Counted from the first letter of the stretch, positions 1 to 11,062 are shown. The stretch is DNA of 64,000 nucleotides from Tillandsia leiboldiana (GCA_029204045.2 CM055075.1:21014491-21078490); one strand, 5' to 3'. The notes: generated by a model not told the origin, from the sequence alone. Program-made: numbers and translations.

Positions 1-3000
1 CTCTAGTATAATATATTTAATTTCTTTTCATCATTTTTTTCAATGGAAGAATTCGCAAACATTTTATTTAATCTTCAAATCGAGAATTTGAAATTTTAAA
101 GTTTAATTTTTTTTAAAATGAAAGGTTTATGTTAATTAAGTTGTAACTTAAGTTGTGAATAGTAACCTTGATTTTTCGGGAGCGTTTCTGCAAGAGTGTC
201 TAATCTAGCCGTTCTCGATTCGCATCTGGCGATGTAAATACTTGATTTGATCGGTCTCATCGAGCTGAGCGATATGGCGCAATCCGATTTTGATTTCAAC
301 AAGCCTAGAGCCTCAAAAAGCATGCTAGATTATGTTTTTCATGAAGAAGATGTTATTGTGAGTTATTGAGACCTACGACGAACTAAAATCGCTACCTGAT
401 AGGTCTCGTTGAGATGAACGTTGTGGTGTCGTCCGTTTTTATGTTCGACGACTCGAATACCTCGAAATACATGAAATACTCCATATTTCAATGTATTTTT
501 GCTAAAATGCTATTATTTTATGTGTGGTTTTGGATGAGATTGCTTGTTGAAGGGCTTATTTGTGTATTTCATCTACAGTATTGGACCTAGCTAGAAATAT
601 TTTTGTTTAGGGGTCTAAATAGCATTTTGTGCTAATGGGTTATTGGATAGCTAGGGTTCTCTTTGGAATCCTAACAACCCACGATCTGAGGTCCCTCAGC
701 TTTCGTGGCCACCTCCTCCACGATCTCCTCATTCCCCATATCTTCCTCCCCGAGCCCCAACTGCACCTCATTACCGGAAAGGAAGAGGAAACTGCATCTT
801 TTTGTTGAATTTCGGGTTTGGGAGGAAGAAGCAGCAGCTCTTTTCGATCTTCTTGCTCCCATCTCTTCCTGGAGCATCCTACAGCCTTTTGAGGGTGGGC
901 CCGAGGAGCCTGGTCGTCGGACTCCGCCGTACGACGTCGGCGGAGCAAGAACACCTTCTCCCTATTCATTGCGGACAGAGGTAGGTCTTGATCAAATTCT
1001 TTTGATTTTCTTGCACCAAGACATCTTGCAGCGCTTCTCTAACATCCTGGGCATCACCTTGGTGCAGCCGCGTCGCCTGAAGCCCTCCGGTTAACCGGCG
1101 GAGGCATAGAAGCCACCGGAACCCTAATCTCGCCGGAGCTTCATGCGTACAGTTTCTGGTGGGTTTGCTGGTGATCAAGATTGCTGGGCTTCCTCTGTAG
1201 ACTCCCAGGAATCCACCCACAAAGTTTGAAGGCTTCTAGTTCAGTATCGAGGCCGCAATCTTGAACCCTAGATTTCTAGTTGTTGGACCTTGGTAGGACT
1301 TGGCCGCCCGTTGCCACCGTCGCTCCCTAACGCCGGCCAACCCTCAAGTTAGCTTCCCCTCCTCAAGAACTCCACCCTAATGCCTTGCATGGAACCCTAA
1401 GCTATTGGAACCTCCTTCTTTCTTCCTTGCTTCTTAGGTTGGCCGCAAGTCTTCTCTCCGGCCATCCGCCGCCTCGGGCTGCCGGAGTCGAACGTGGTGG
1501 AGAGCCTGGCACCCGATGGACCTCACTTGTGCTGCTGCTTGTCCTTAGGTCCAACCAGAACCAGAATTCTATTGTGGTGGCCCAAACTCGAGCTCTTTGA
1601 ACCTTGGTCTTGAGCCAACTTGCCCTGAGCACTGTTTCTGGCGACCTTCCAACCACTCCAAGGTGAGCCCTTGACTCTCTCAACCTTGTTGAGCATGATG
1701 GTCACCTTAGTTTTTGGATTGGTCGGGTACATGTTGTTATTTGCCAACTTGGTCTTCTTTGCATGCTTTAATGTTGAACCCTAGCTGTCCTCGGGCTTCG
1801 TGTCACTTTCAGACAGCAAGCACGAGTTTTGTTAAGTCGAGGCCTTTAAGCTAGAATCCTCGAATTTATTTGAAAACTCTTGATCAATTCTATTAAGCCA
1901 TAATCATGCTTAATTGTAGGTTATTATGCAATTTCTTGCAAGCCTAGGGGCCTATATGCAAATGTGACACCATGGGCTGTCTTAGGCAGCGTGTAGGTGA
2001 TCTCTGACCTTTTTGTTCAAGATCCGATGGCTTCTGTTGAGCGAAATTTAGATAACGACTCGTAAATCGACAAAATCGTCGGTTTATCGATAACTCGGCG
2101 CTAATTGCGCAATTCGAGGAAATTAAATGACCAATTGTGAGTCCCAAGTGTCCCTGGCTGTTCTTGACACTGTCCTGGCTGGCCCAGTGATTTTGGTTTG
2201 TGTCAGTGAATCTCGGAGTCGAAAACGGTAATTCCGGTATCGGACTTCAGTGTTTATGGCACTATTTGGACTTAGGGTTATACCGAGTGGACTGTGGTTG
2301 CCCGGACATCTTAAGTGAAGCGTTCTGGGGCAGGACAGCACACCAAGTTTAATTTGATTTGGTAGCCTGTAGGCTCTGATCGAATTAATATCGGTCGATC
2401 GACGGATTACCAGAATCTCCAGCGGATCCCGAGACCTTGATCTAATACGGTGGTTTAGTCTTTTTGTACCGTGTTTGTCTGTGGGTTGGGTATGAGTGAG
2501 TTCTTTATTCATAGTTTGTTATGTTACAGGCCCTAGCACTCAGGAGCCTCCTGGCCAGTTGAGCAGCGAATTTCAGGACTGCCTGGGTTGAGGTAGGTAT
2601 TCCGATCCGGGCATTGACATAGTGTAACCTGATTGGGTACCGTAGCCGATCGGACCCTTTGGTTATCTTGCTAGCCTTTCTTCAGCTATTATGTTCCTCT
2701 TTGTGATTCATCTCTACATCTATATGCCATGACATTATCAATGTTGGTAGACACTCTCAGTCATTACTTGATATATATCTCCTACTGCTATGTTTTGACA
2801 CTTGTCGTATATCTGGATTATTATGCATGATAGAGTAGGAGAATATCATTATCATTATGGTATTGTTTGGCACCGAGAGTATAGATGATCTTGTTTGAGA
2901 GTCTTCAGCTTTCTAAATCATGGCACGTACCGGTTCCATGAGTTTGTTGTGACCTTACTAGTTGTTCAGAGATATTTCCTACTGCTACTCTTATACCTTT

Positions 3001-3393
3001 GTCATTTGGTCTGGATGGTTATCACATCCCGCTCTATGATCTATCTTGCTTATATGTGCATGCCATGATATCCGGTGTAGTTGACACTTAGTATTATTGT
3101 GATTCGTATATGCATTATGCCTATATGCCATGATCAGTGTTAGTAGATACTCCTAGATGTTACTTCTTCTATATATATACCTCCTACTGCTATTTCACAC
3201 TTGTTATTATCTCTAGCTTACTTTGCATGATAGAGTATGAGGATATTATTTTATTGTGGCATTTATTGGTACTTGAGTTACTTAGGTCCCGTTTGGGAGT
3301 TCTCGGCTATTCACCGTATTTCGATCTATCGACCGCGAGCTTGAGCATCCACATTGAGATCGTCATGCACCAGCTGTACATATTCACATTACA

Positions 3394-3418
3394 CCAGTGG
3401 GCTGATCCCCCACAATGG
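3394..3418 (+). other. Conserved LTR hairpin (G0 copy)
   Basis: CCA + GTGGG, a loop, then CCCAC + AA bulge + TGG. It matches the hairpin at 22407-22432 of G1, where the same position reads GCGGG/CCCGC; one pair is changed on both sides. Confidence 0.6.
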
Positions 3419-4189
3419 TGTTCTTTACCGGTAGAGTGGTATGTTTTGACCCGTGAGCCCTTTCCTTTGGCTGCACCTGTGAGACCGGATGATATTGAGC
3501 ACCTTTTACAGTTAGCAGATGTGGGTTGGCATTAGCTTGAGGTCCTCGTGACCAACAGTAGCACATGATTGGGTATATCTGCTTATTTATATGTTGATGC
3601 ATGATATAGTACTGCTTTCATATCAGTTATTCAGTTATGTTGTCATATCAACTTTACAGTTGTTGCTTTCATACCCGCACCTATTATTGCTATCATACTG
3701 CTCTACTGCCTTTTGATTATAGTATACCAGTAGATACGACTTGCTCGTCTCCGGCTTGTTGTACCCACTGGGATACATCAGTTGTGTCTCACACCGTTTA
3801 GGTGACCTCCCTTTCAGGTCAGTTGGGTGGTGAGCAGTCGGGACGTTGATGAGAGATTCCTGCGCTAGTGCTGTCCCGAGATTGCCATCTTATCTATATT
3901 TACATTCAGTACACAGTTTTATGATCATGACTCTTTCTGATTATTTATGTAGTTATCTGGTTATTAGAATGTATGGTTTAGCTATAGATCATGCCTTTGA
4001 ATTATTAGTTGTGGGTTATATTTTAGCGGTTTAATATCATGTTAGTAAAACTCTGTTTGCAAGGATAGTATCATTATACTTGCCTAGTCGTGCATGTATA
4101 AGGAAGACTCCGTCCGTTTAGATTGAAAATTTCTTATACACGTGACGATCAGATCGCGTCTTGAGGTTATATTTCTAACTCTGATTTAA

Positions 4190-4191
<2 letters not shown>

Positions 4192-4228
<37 letters not shown>
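4192..4228 (+). repeat. 37-nt A-tract inside G0 LTR
   Basis: An uninterrupted run of 37 A follows 'ctctgatttaaat', 29 bp before the LTR end. G1 has 14 A at the same place after 'ctctgattt'. It may mark the R/U5 (polyadenylation) boundary of these LTRs. Confidence 0.8.
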
Positions 4229-4230
<2 letters not shown>

Positions 4231-4257
4231 TCGTTTTTGAAAATCCGGAGCGTGACA

Positions 4258-4743
4258 GTGATATACTTTATTATGTAAATTGATGTAGAGTTTAGGACTT
4301 AGGGTTTAAAGATTTAGTGTTTAAAAATTTAGTTTCCAAACTTTGTCTTTTTCCTTTAAATTATGATAAAAATGTACAAAATTGACTTGAACTATGGACC
4401 ATTTTAAATTTGCCATCCAACATATCAAAATTTTAGTTTTATTACTTATTCTTTTAATATTATTTGATTTAAGTCTATCAATAATATTTAAATTTTAAAA
4501 TTTAAACGTATTATTTATCTTTAAACGTTTAATTAGTATACTTTATACTTTTTTTTCATAATTATAAATTTATTAAAATAAATAATTAACTTAAATTTTA
4601 AAGTCAAATTACTATTAACCAATACAAATCAAACAGATTGAAAGATTAAGTGATATAATAAAAATTTTAAAAGGTTGAATAGCTAATTCCAAATGGTTCA
4701 ACTTTTAAATAAGTTCATATATTTTTTACCTTCAAAGGGCTTT
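4258..4743. other. AT-rich spacer, no gene seen
   Basis: AT-rich sequence between the G0 LTR end and the foldback element. No open frame of note, no repeat structure and no recognisable element terminus. Confidence 0.6.
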
Positions 4744-4906
4744 GCTACCTATACACCCCGAATGGGATGTATATCATACACCCCACCCCCATCCAAGGGG
4801 TGGGGACTTATTCACCGGTCACTTCAAGTGACGGGTGGAATTCACCCCACCCTTAGATGGGGTGGGGTGTATGACATACACCCCGTTCGGAGTGTATACA
4901 TAACAT
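4744..4906. mobile_element. Foldback (hairpin) MITE, about 160 bp
   Basis: The two halves are near-complementary around a centre at about 4825 (tcactt-c-aagtga). The left arm has tatacacccc, tcatacaccccaccc and ggggtgggg; the right arm has the complementary ccaccc, ggtggggtgtatga and gtgtata. There are only a few mismatches and 1-bp shifts over about 80 bp per arm. It codes for nothing. The family and target-site duplication could not be fixed by eye. Confidence 0.75.
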
Positions 4907-6413
4907 TTTTCTAACAAATAAGACACTACAAATGCCTTTTCATGTGGGCAATGAATTTTTTGCTTCAACGTTCGGGGATTAGTGAGAATTAGTAATACCA
5001 GGTATAAGTATAAAGTTGAGTATAAGATAGGATAAATGGAAATAGTGTTTGGTTAGGATTTAGATTAGTATCAGGTATAAGGAAAATAGTGTTTGGTTGG
5101 GATTGAAGAATAAGAGAAATAAATAGTTGACTTTTGAGTAAAAAGACGAAAATGCCCTTACCTTTTTATATGTATTAATAATTGATAAATAAATATTATA
5201 TTATAACTTTTTAAATATAATAATTATAATATATATTATGTAATTAATTATATAATATATAAAATTAGTGTTAATTATTTATATGTAAAAAATGATTAAT
5301 ATTATACAAAAATTTAAATAAATTTTTCTGGTAAGATATATAATTTTTAAAAATCAATAATTAGTGTTAATTAGTGTTAAAATTAGTGTTAATTATTTTT
5401 TCGTCTAAAATTTTTATTAATTATTTATTTTGCGTTGGGAACGAGGATGCGGTACGGGAGAGAGGTTTTTTTGCCGGTGGCGACGAAGAGCTACAGGGAA
5501 GGCCGAGAGGCGGCGGCGGCGACGATAATAATTATTATTTATTATTTAATTTGTTTTTTTAAAATAATTATTGTAATATCTATTAATTAATAAATTAAAT
5601 GGTATATAAAATTAGTGTTACTTATTTATATTTAAAAATTGATTAATATTATCTAAAAATTACAATAATTATTCCTGGTAAGATATAAAATTTTAAAAAA
5701 TCAATAATTAGTGTTAATTAGTGTTAAAATTAGTGTTAATTTTTCCTGGTAAGATATAAATTTTTAAAAAATCAATAATTAGTGTTAATTAGTGTTAAAA
5801 TTAGTGCTAATTATTTTTTCTGGTAAAATTTTTATTAATTCTTTTTTATGCGTTGGGAACGATGATGCGATACGGGAGAGAAATTTTATAGTCGGCGGCG
5901 ACGAGGAGCTACAGGGGAGGGCAAGAGGCAGGGGCGGCAACGAAGATAATAATAAGTACTTATAATTTAATTTGTATTATTTAAATAATCATTGTAATAT
6001 ATCTAAATTATTAAATTAAAAGCTATATAAAATTTGAGTTATATTGTTTGTTATTTTTTTCCACAAAAATCTTCATAATCATCATCATCATCTAAATTAT
6101 TTAAAATTTTAAAAATATGTAATATTTTACAATAATTACAATATTAGCATTATGTAAAAAAATATTATTTTTAAAATTCAATACAAAATTTATAAAATTT
6201 AACATTAAATACAAAAATTTCTTAATTTTTTTTCTACAACTAAGTTGCTCAATACATTACTAACGTACATAACAAAATATCACGTCATACTAATTTTTCA
6301 ACTTACATCATACACGGGGAACACTAGTTTTTAATTAACAATCCAATTAACATTACAGATAAACAAAATAAACTATTAAACAAGCTGACTAACATTATAT
6401 TACAACATTAATT
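4907..6413. repeat. AT-rich 3' flank of Harbinger element with a ~418-bp tandem duplication
   Basis: Two copies of a unit that includes 'gcgttgggaacga', 'gatgcg' and a short GC-rich island (gcggcggcg-like) start near 5432 and 5850. The GC islands stand in very AT-rich DNA with repeated 'aattagtgttaatt' motifs, including a further partial copy near 5700-5760. The part near 4990-5110 has two 'aatagtgtttggtt' copies, a motif common near ends of Harbinger/Tourist-like elements, so the element's 3' end may lie here. No coding region seen. Confidence 0.5.
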
Positions 6414-6726
6414 CTAACTTCTATTATTCCACAACTCCTCCGTAATTTGAGTGCGAATGTCGTCTCCCCGCCGTGACTCTGATGTAGTATAAATAGTAGT
6501 CCGCACTTCCACTTCATCCTCTGGAGGCTCTGAGTTTTGCGCTTCGTTAAAATATCTGTCATTTCCTTGTTGCCGTCGAATAAAATTATGGAGCACACAA
6601 CATGCCATAGCAATGTGACAGTGCACTCTATAAGGAAACGGTGTAGCAATAGTTAAAATTTTAAATCGTTTTTTTTAAATTCCAACGGCCTTCTCTACCA
6701 CATTTCTTAATTGGGCGTGCCGATGA
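6414..6726 (-). pseudogene. PIF/Harbinger transposase, C-terminal part (cut by C1)
   Basis: On the minus strand this reads the end of the DDE nuclease domain: RHAQLRNVVEKAVG, with the third catalytic acid as E (codon 6693-6695), then KKRFKIL and a CHIAMACCVLHNFIRR-type motif, ending at a stop at 6414. An in-frame TAA directly after the KAVGI residues breaks the frame. The upstream part of the same gene is at 46783-47867, on the far side of copia element C1. C1's insertion left GATGA on both sides, about 27 bp from the catalytic E codon. The assignment to PIF/Harbinger is firm; the gene is dead from the stops and the insertion. Confidence 0.85.
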
Positions 6727-6954
6727 TGTTACGGAATTTGAGTTGGCGTAATTTCGTGAAAGGTTCAAGTCTTGAAGATTGAAGGTGAAGAAGGTTGGAT
6801 CATTTAACTCAATCTCAAGAAAGAAGAATTCAAAAGGATCAGGTATGTTTAACTAAATATTTTTGGTGATCCGAATACTTCTTGTAGTGTAGAAACACTT
6901 GGAAGAATTTTTCATTGCATAAATATCAAAAACTGGACATAGGACATGTTCAGG

Positions 6955-7235
6955 ATCCGGATCAGATTGTTCAATCCGGATCCCGAAGGTGGTTCGTTCA
7001 TACACCAGTTCAATCCGGATCGTAGCCTCTCTTGATCCGGATCCCGAACATTGAGTTTACCATTTTCCTTGAACGATCCGGATCAGGCTTCGCAATCCGG
7101 ATCCCGAACGTTGATGTTTGGTGAACTGTATGAACGATCCGGATCAAGCACTTCGATCCGGATCCCGAACCTTCGTTTTTCTGGAATTGTCTGACTCGTT
7201 ACGACGATCCGGATCACAGCTAATCCGATCCGGAT
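6955..7235 (+). promoter_or_regulatory. Array of ten ATCCGGAT palindromes in five pairs
   Basis: Palindrome starts are 6955, 6974, 7013, 7035, 7076, 7095, 7137, 7156, 7207 and 7228. Within a pair the starts are 19-22 bp apart, about two DNA turns; pairs recur every 58-70 bp. In the first four pairs the second member reads ATCCGGATCCCGAA. The array lies just upstream of the TATA box. Sirevirus LTRs are known to carry palindromic repeats in this position; a role as transcription-factor sites is inference. Confidence 0.8.
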
Positions 7236-7302
7236 CGCCGTCCGTAAAATTTCCAGAAATTGTAGGTTTTTGATTCTTATCTCCTTCCTAGGGTTTCTAA
7301 CC

Positions 7303-7310
7303 TATAAATA
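7303..7310 (+). promoter_or_regulatory. TATA box of C1 5' LTR
   Basis: TATAAATA in the context aacctataaatagaccc, 68 bp after the last palindrome. It is kept in the 3' LTR (46007-46014) and in C2 and C5. Confidence 0.75.
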
Positions 7311-7599
7311 GACCCTATGATTCATTTTTCTAGGGTAATCCAAATAATCGAAATAGAGCCGTCATAATCAAATATCATCTTATACGGCCCTAGATCCACA
7401 TATAGAGAAGAAAGGAAATCATTACATATTACTCTATGTTTCTTCATCTATATTGATTAGTTTGATTCTAGGTTTTCATACTCACATCTTGAGTTGAATC
7501 AAACTAATGAATACTTAGATGGTATTTCCTATCTATCTTTGATCTAAGTATTCGGCGGATCATCACCACCCAAAAAACAACGATTTACCCCAAAATCGG

Positions 7600-7782
7600 C
7601 GCGTGGATTCGCGTGTCCTTATGGATTCAAGGTTCAACCGCTCTCGTGGATTCGGAGCGAGGTACGTTCGTGGATTCGAAGCGTACTACTGGGTGAAGAC
7701 CGTGGATTCGGTCAGACGTCGTGGACTCGACGTTGGACGCCGTGGATTCGGCGTTGGGCGCAGATCGTGGATTCGAGAAGCG
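7600..7782 (+). other. Array of eight hairpins with a constant TGGATT loop (R/U5)
   Basis: Each unit is a short stem closing a TGGATT hexaloop (one unit has TGGACT). Stems: CGCG/CGCG; CCTT/AAGG (CCTTG/CAAGG in the 3' LTR); CGCTC-t-CG/CG-GAGCG; GTACG-TTCG/CGAA-g-CGTAC; GACCG/CGGTC; ACGTCG/CGACGT; ACGCCG/CGGCGT; TCG/CGA with outer CGC/GCG. Stems differ from unit to unit yet stay complementary, while the loop is constant. The array lies 290-480 nt downstream of the TATA box and upstream of the primer site, so it should be in the genomic RNA leader. Confidence 0.8.
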
Positions 7783-8079
7783 TCGTGGAGCGAGCGGAGA
7801 AGATCCTCTAGGAGCGTATGGAAAAGGTTGAGTCGTCAGTGAGTACGGTATATCAACTTGTACGTGTTTAATTCTAGTGGATTTCACCGTGTTATCGGTC
7901 CCGTGGTTTTTTACTCCGGTTTGGAGTTTTTCCACGTAAAAATCTTGCGTGTTCATTTTTATTTCCGCATTGGGTTTTATTGCGCAATAATTTTTTGAGT
8001 GTTTATTGTTTACACCTATTCACCCCCCTCTAGGTGTTCTTTCCCCTATTTAGATCTATATTACATATAACCCAACAAG

Positions 8080-8091
8080 TGGTATCAGAGC
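8080..8091 (+). other. C1 primer-binding site
   Basis: TGGTATCAGAGC begins 3 nt after the LTR end and is complementary to the 3' end of plant initiator methionine tRNA, the usual Sirevirus primer. Confidence 0.92.
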
Positions 8092-8110
8092 GGGAATAGG
8101 GTTGTAAACA

Positions 8111-9417
8111 ATGGTTGAAGGTGGAAACATCAATCGACCCCCTTTCTTTGATGGAACAAATTATGCGTACTGGAAAGTACGGATGAAAGCCTTTTTAATT
8201 TCCATCGACGAAAGGGTGTGGCAATCAATTGAATTAGGATGGTCTAATCCAACTGAAATTATTTCTGATGTTCGCACCTTAAAACCTAGGTCGAAATGGA
8301 CCAAGAAAGAGTTAGATTCATCTTCTTACAATGGCAAGGGAATTAATGCTATTTTTAATGCCTTATCTCAAACTGAATTCTCTCGCGTCTCGGCATGTGA
8401 GACTGCGAAAGAAATCTGGGATGTTCTTCAGGTTACACATGAGGGAACTACCCTCGTGAAGATTCAAAAGCTGCAAATGCTTATGAGCAGATTTGACTCT
8501 ATTTTTATGGCAGAAAATGAATCTTTCACGGATTACTATACACGATTGCAAGACATCGTAAATTCATGTGCTAACCTGGGAGAGAAGATTCCAGAATTTA
8601 AGGTTGTAAGAAAGATCTTAAGAACTCTTCCTGAACGATTTCGCCCAAAGGTTACAGCCATTGAAACTATTAAACACCCGGACGAAATACGTGTAGAAGA
8701 ATTAGTTGGTTCATTACAAACTTATGAAATGACATTTACTACTAAATATTTTTCTGGAAAAGCATCCTCTTCTAAGTCTTCAGGTTATGCTTTGAAAACA
8801 TCAAAGGAAGAAGACACGGATTCATCCTTCTCAGACGATGACGAGAACCTATCTATGGAGGACTTTGAGAAGCAACTCGCTCTCTTGACAAGGAAGTTTC
8901 GCCGCAACTTTCGAAGGGGTAATTCAAGTAAATCTCCATCCTTCGGAAAGTCGAAGAAAGGCAAGGGTATTTCAAGTTATAAGTCAAGAAAGCAAGAGAA
9001 CCTTTCAAAGGATAAGAAAAGTTCAGAAGGACAAGTCCAATGCTTCAAGTGCCGAGGATACGGCCATATCTCAACGGAGTGTCCAATTAAGAATCCGTCA
9101 AAGAAGAAAGTGATGCAAGCCGTCACTTGGGATGACAACTCAACGTCAAATGAGTCATCCTCAAGTGATGAAGAAGAAAGCGCAACGGCATTCCACGCGT
9201 CCACATCTTCACCATTCATGTGCTTAATGGCAAGTACATCCGAGTCATTGTTCAACTCCACTGTTGAAAAGAATGCAACGGACAATGAATCGGATGATTC
9301 GGAAGGTGAAGATTTTGCTTTAGCCTACCACAGACTTTTGAGGGATTCAAAGAAAGTGGCTAAGCAAAACAAGAGTTTGAGAGGGAGAGTGCATGATCTC
9401 GAAGAAGAAGCAAAAAG
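8111..9417 (+). CDS. gag: C1 gag-pol, segment 1 (Gag N-terminal part)
   Basis: Structural capsid protein part of the copia polyprotein. It starts at the first ATG after the primer site (MVEGGNINRP). Residues about 10-230 form a copia-type Gag (UBN2-like) domain with the family's YAYWKVRMKAFL, ETAKEIWDVLQ and LPERFRPKV stretches. A CCHC zinc knuckle, CFKCRGYGHISTEC, is at about residue 310, followed by an acidic Ser-rich linker and the start of a coiled coil. The frame is cut at 9417 by C5 and resumes in the same frame at 16066. The three segments of C1 gag-pol together give an open frame of about 1705 codons. Confidence 0.9.
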
Positions 9418-10789
9418 TGTAGAGTTATGAATCCCAAAGGATCTAAATAGGTACTATCAAACAACTAGAGGGGGGGTGAATAGGTGTAATACTTAAAAAC
9501 TCAATCTCAGTGCAAAATAAAAACCAATGCGGAAAATAAAAACAGCACACCGAGATATACGTGGAAACTCCAATCCAGGAGAAAAACCACGGGACCAACA
9601 CGCAATAACAATCCACTAAGAATAGAAGAATAACAAGGTGATTACCGACTCCACGGACTCAAACCCCTCCTTCAGCTTCTTCGGACCTTGCGCTGACCGG
9701 TTGGATATCCACGCAATAACAATCCCTAAGAAAAGAAGAATAACAAGGTGATTACCGTCTCCACGGATTTAACCCCTCCTTCAATTTCTTGGACCTCGCG
9801 CTCCACCGTTTTGCCCGTCCACTGCTCACGTTCGAATCCACGAGCGCACGCTTCGAATCCACGAAACGCCTTTAGCACACCGAATCCACGATGCCACGTC
9901 GAATCCACGACGCAAACTCAGTCGATAAGAATATTGACTTCAATGGTGATCCTCTGCTTAGATTCTCATTGAGGAACCGTAGAAGAAATCTCTAAGCAAA
10001 GATTAGATCAATTCGACAAAAGATATGTTCTTGAAAGAACCATCGAATTGACCTAAAAGAGGCTATGAAGAAGATCGATAAAAACCTAGCCTCTAGGGTT
10101 GCTCTCAAGTGTTTTATAAATTGATCGGCCGTAGCTCCCACGTTTTTGAGAAACCCTAAGTGTCTATTTATAGTTTAGAAACCTTTGGAAAGAGATAAGA
10201 ATCAAAAACTTACCTTATCTGGAAATTTTCAGGACGGCGATCCGGATCGGATTTACTGCGATCCGGATCGTCGTAACGAGATTGACGATTCCAGAAAACC
10301 AAGGGTTCGGGATCCGGATCGCATTGCCCGATCCGGATCGTTCATACAAATCAGAAAACTTAACATTCGGGATCCGGATCGGAAATTGCATGGATCCGGA
10401 TCGAAGTCTTGTATGAAGCAACAACCTTCGGGATCCGGATCGTTGGCCCTGATCCGGATCCTGAACATGTCCGAACACCAGTTTTTGATTATTATGAAAT
10501 TAAAAATTCTTCCAAGTGTTTCTATACTATAAGAAAGTATTCGGATCACCAAAATTATTTAGTTAACCATACCTGATCCTTTTGAATACTTTCTTCTTGA
10601 GATTGATGTAACTGATCCACAATTCTTCAACTTCAATCTTCAAGATTCAAGACACTGAGTGTCAACTTGAGCTCTTGTTGAATCTTCTCTAAGTCTTTGA
10701 TTGCTGATTGACAATTTGATCCCTTTAAGACTCCGACTCAACTCACTGACTTGACTCACGAAATATGCCAATACCAAAATGCCGTAACA
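9418..10789 (-). repeat. C5 3' LTR
   Basis: 1372 bp, almost identical to 14689-16060. It has eight ATCCGGAT palindromes in four pairs (starts 10240/10261, 10312/10331, 10372/10394, 10433/10452), a TATAAATA box on the minus strand at 10165-10172, and hairpins with the TGGATT loop (AATCCA on the plus strand) at about 9825-9912. Confidence 0.92.
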
Positions 10790-10802
10790 ATCTCCCCCTT
10801 TG
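10790..10802 (-). other. C5 polypurine tract
   Basis: Minus-strand AAAGGGGGAGAT-type tract (plus: tctcccccttt) directly next to the 3' LTR; primer for plus-strand DNA synthesis. Confidence 0.85.
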
Positions 10803-11062
10803 GCAATTTCGTGACAAAACCCAAAAATACATAAAAGCGCTCAAGTCACTTATCTTAAACCAAAAATCGAAATTCAATGTTATCACCAAAACATTGATTT
10901 TCTTTGCGTGAAAGATCCAATAAATACAAAATTACATTTGAACCAAACAGTCCTAGAACATACTCTATGACTTAGGACTTGGAGTCTTAAAGTGATGTAA
11001 TTCCTGCAAAACAAAACTCCAAACAAAATCAAACGTCAGTCGTTAGAAATTAAAATCCTACA

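Larger units (their letters stand above)
1..4257 (+). mobile_element. G0: long Ty3-gypsy LTR, 5' end outside window
   Basis: This stretch aligns along its length with the 4439-bp LTR of element G1 (18901-23339) but is clearly diverged, so it is another subfamily. Shared landmarks come in the same order: the gaatagtaacc block (near 160), the primer-like 'taaatcgacaaaatcg' block (near 2065), the hairpin at 3394-3418, the ctttaccggtagag near-palindrome (3423-3436), the block around 3735-3830, an A-tract and the terminal GGAGCGTGACA. By comparison with G1 only about the first 120 bp are missing. No primer-binding site follows the terminal CA, so it is either a 3' LTR whose element lies upstream or a solo LTR. 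No coding region is convincing here; several open frames in the GC-rich part (640-1700) are not supported. Confidence 0.82.
6727..8077 (+). repeat. C1 5' LTR
   Basis: 1351 bp, TG...CA ends. In order it contains a paired palindrome array (6955-7235), a TATA box (7303-7310), a hairpin array in the likely R/U5 part (7600-7782) and the end CATATAACCCAACA, directly followed by the primer-binding site. Confidence 0.93.

Noticed and set aside
640..1700. Possible exons in the GC-rich part of the G0 LTR
   Set aside because: No recognisable domain, no continuity with the G1 LTR frames, and the position is within an LTR.
1..4257. G0 as the 5' LTR of an element in this window
   Set aside because: No primer-binding site or gag follows the terminal CA at 4257.
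6955..7235. CRISPR-like array
   Set aside because: Repeats are 8-10 bp palindromes in pairs inside a retrotransposon LTR of a plant; no direct repeats of suitable length or cas genes.
7603..7842. Arg/Gly-rich small open frames over the LTR hairpin arrays (also at 27785-28033, 37494-37742, 52503-52709, 58503-58730)
   Set aside because: They mirror the TGGATT hairpin repeats; stems vary in a way that fits base pairing, not protein conservation.
8080..8094. tRNA genes at the primer sites
   Set aside because: Only the 12-nt complement of the tRNA 3' end is present; no cloverleaf can be formed.
10185..10532. 'DPDR'-type repeat proteins over the palindrome arrays in LTRs
   Set aside because: A by-product of repeated GATCCGGATC; frames are open on both strands and lie in promoter sequence.
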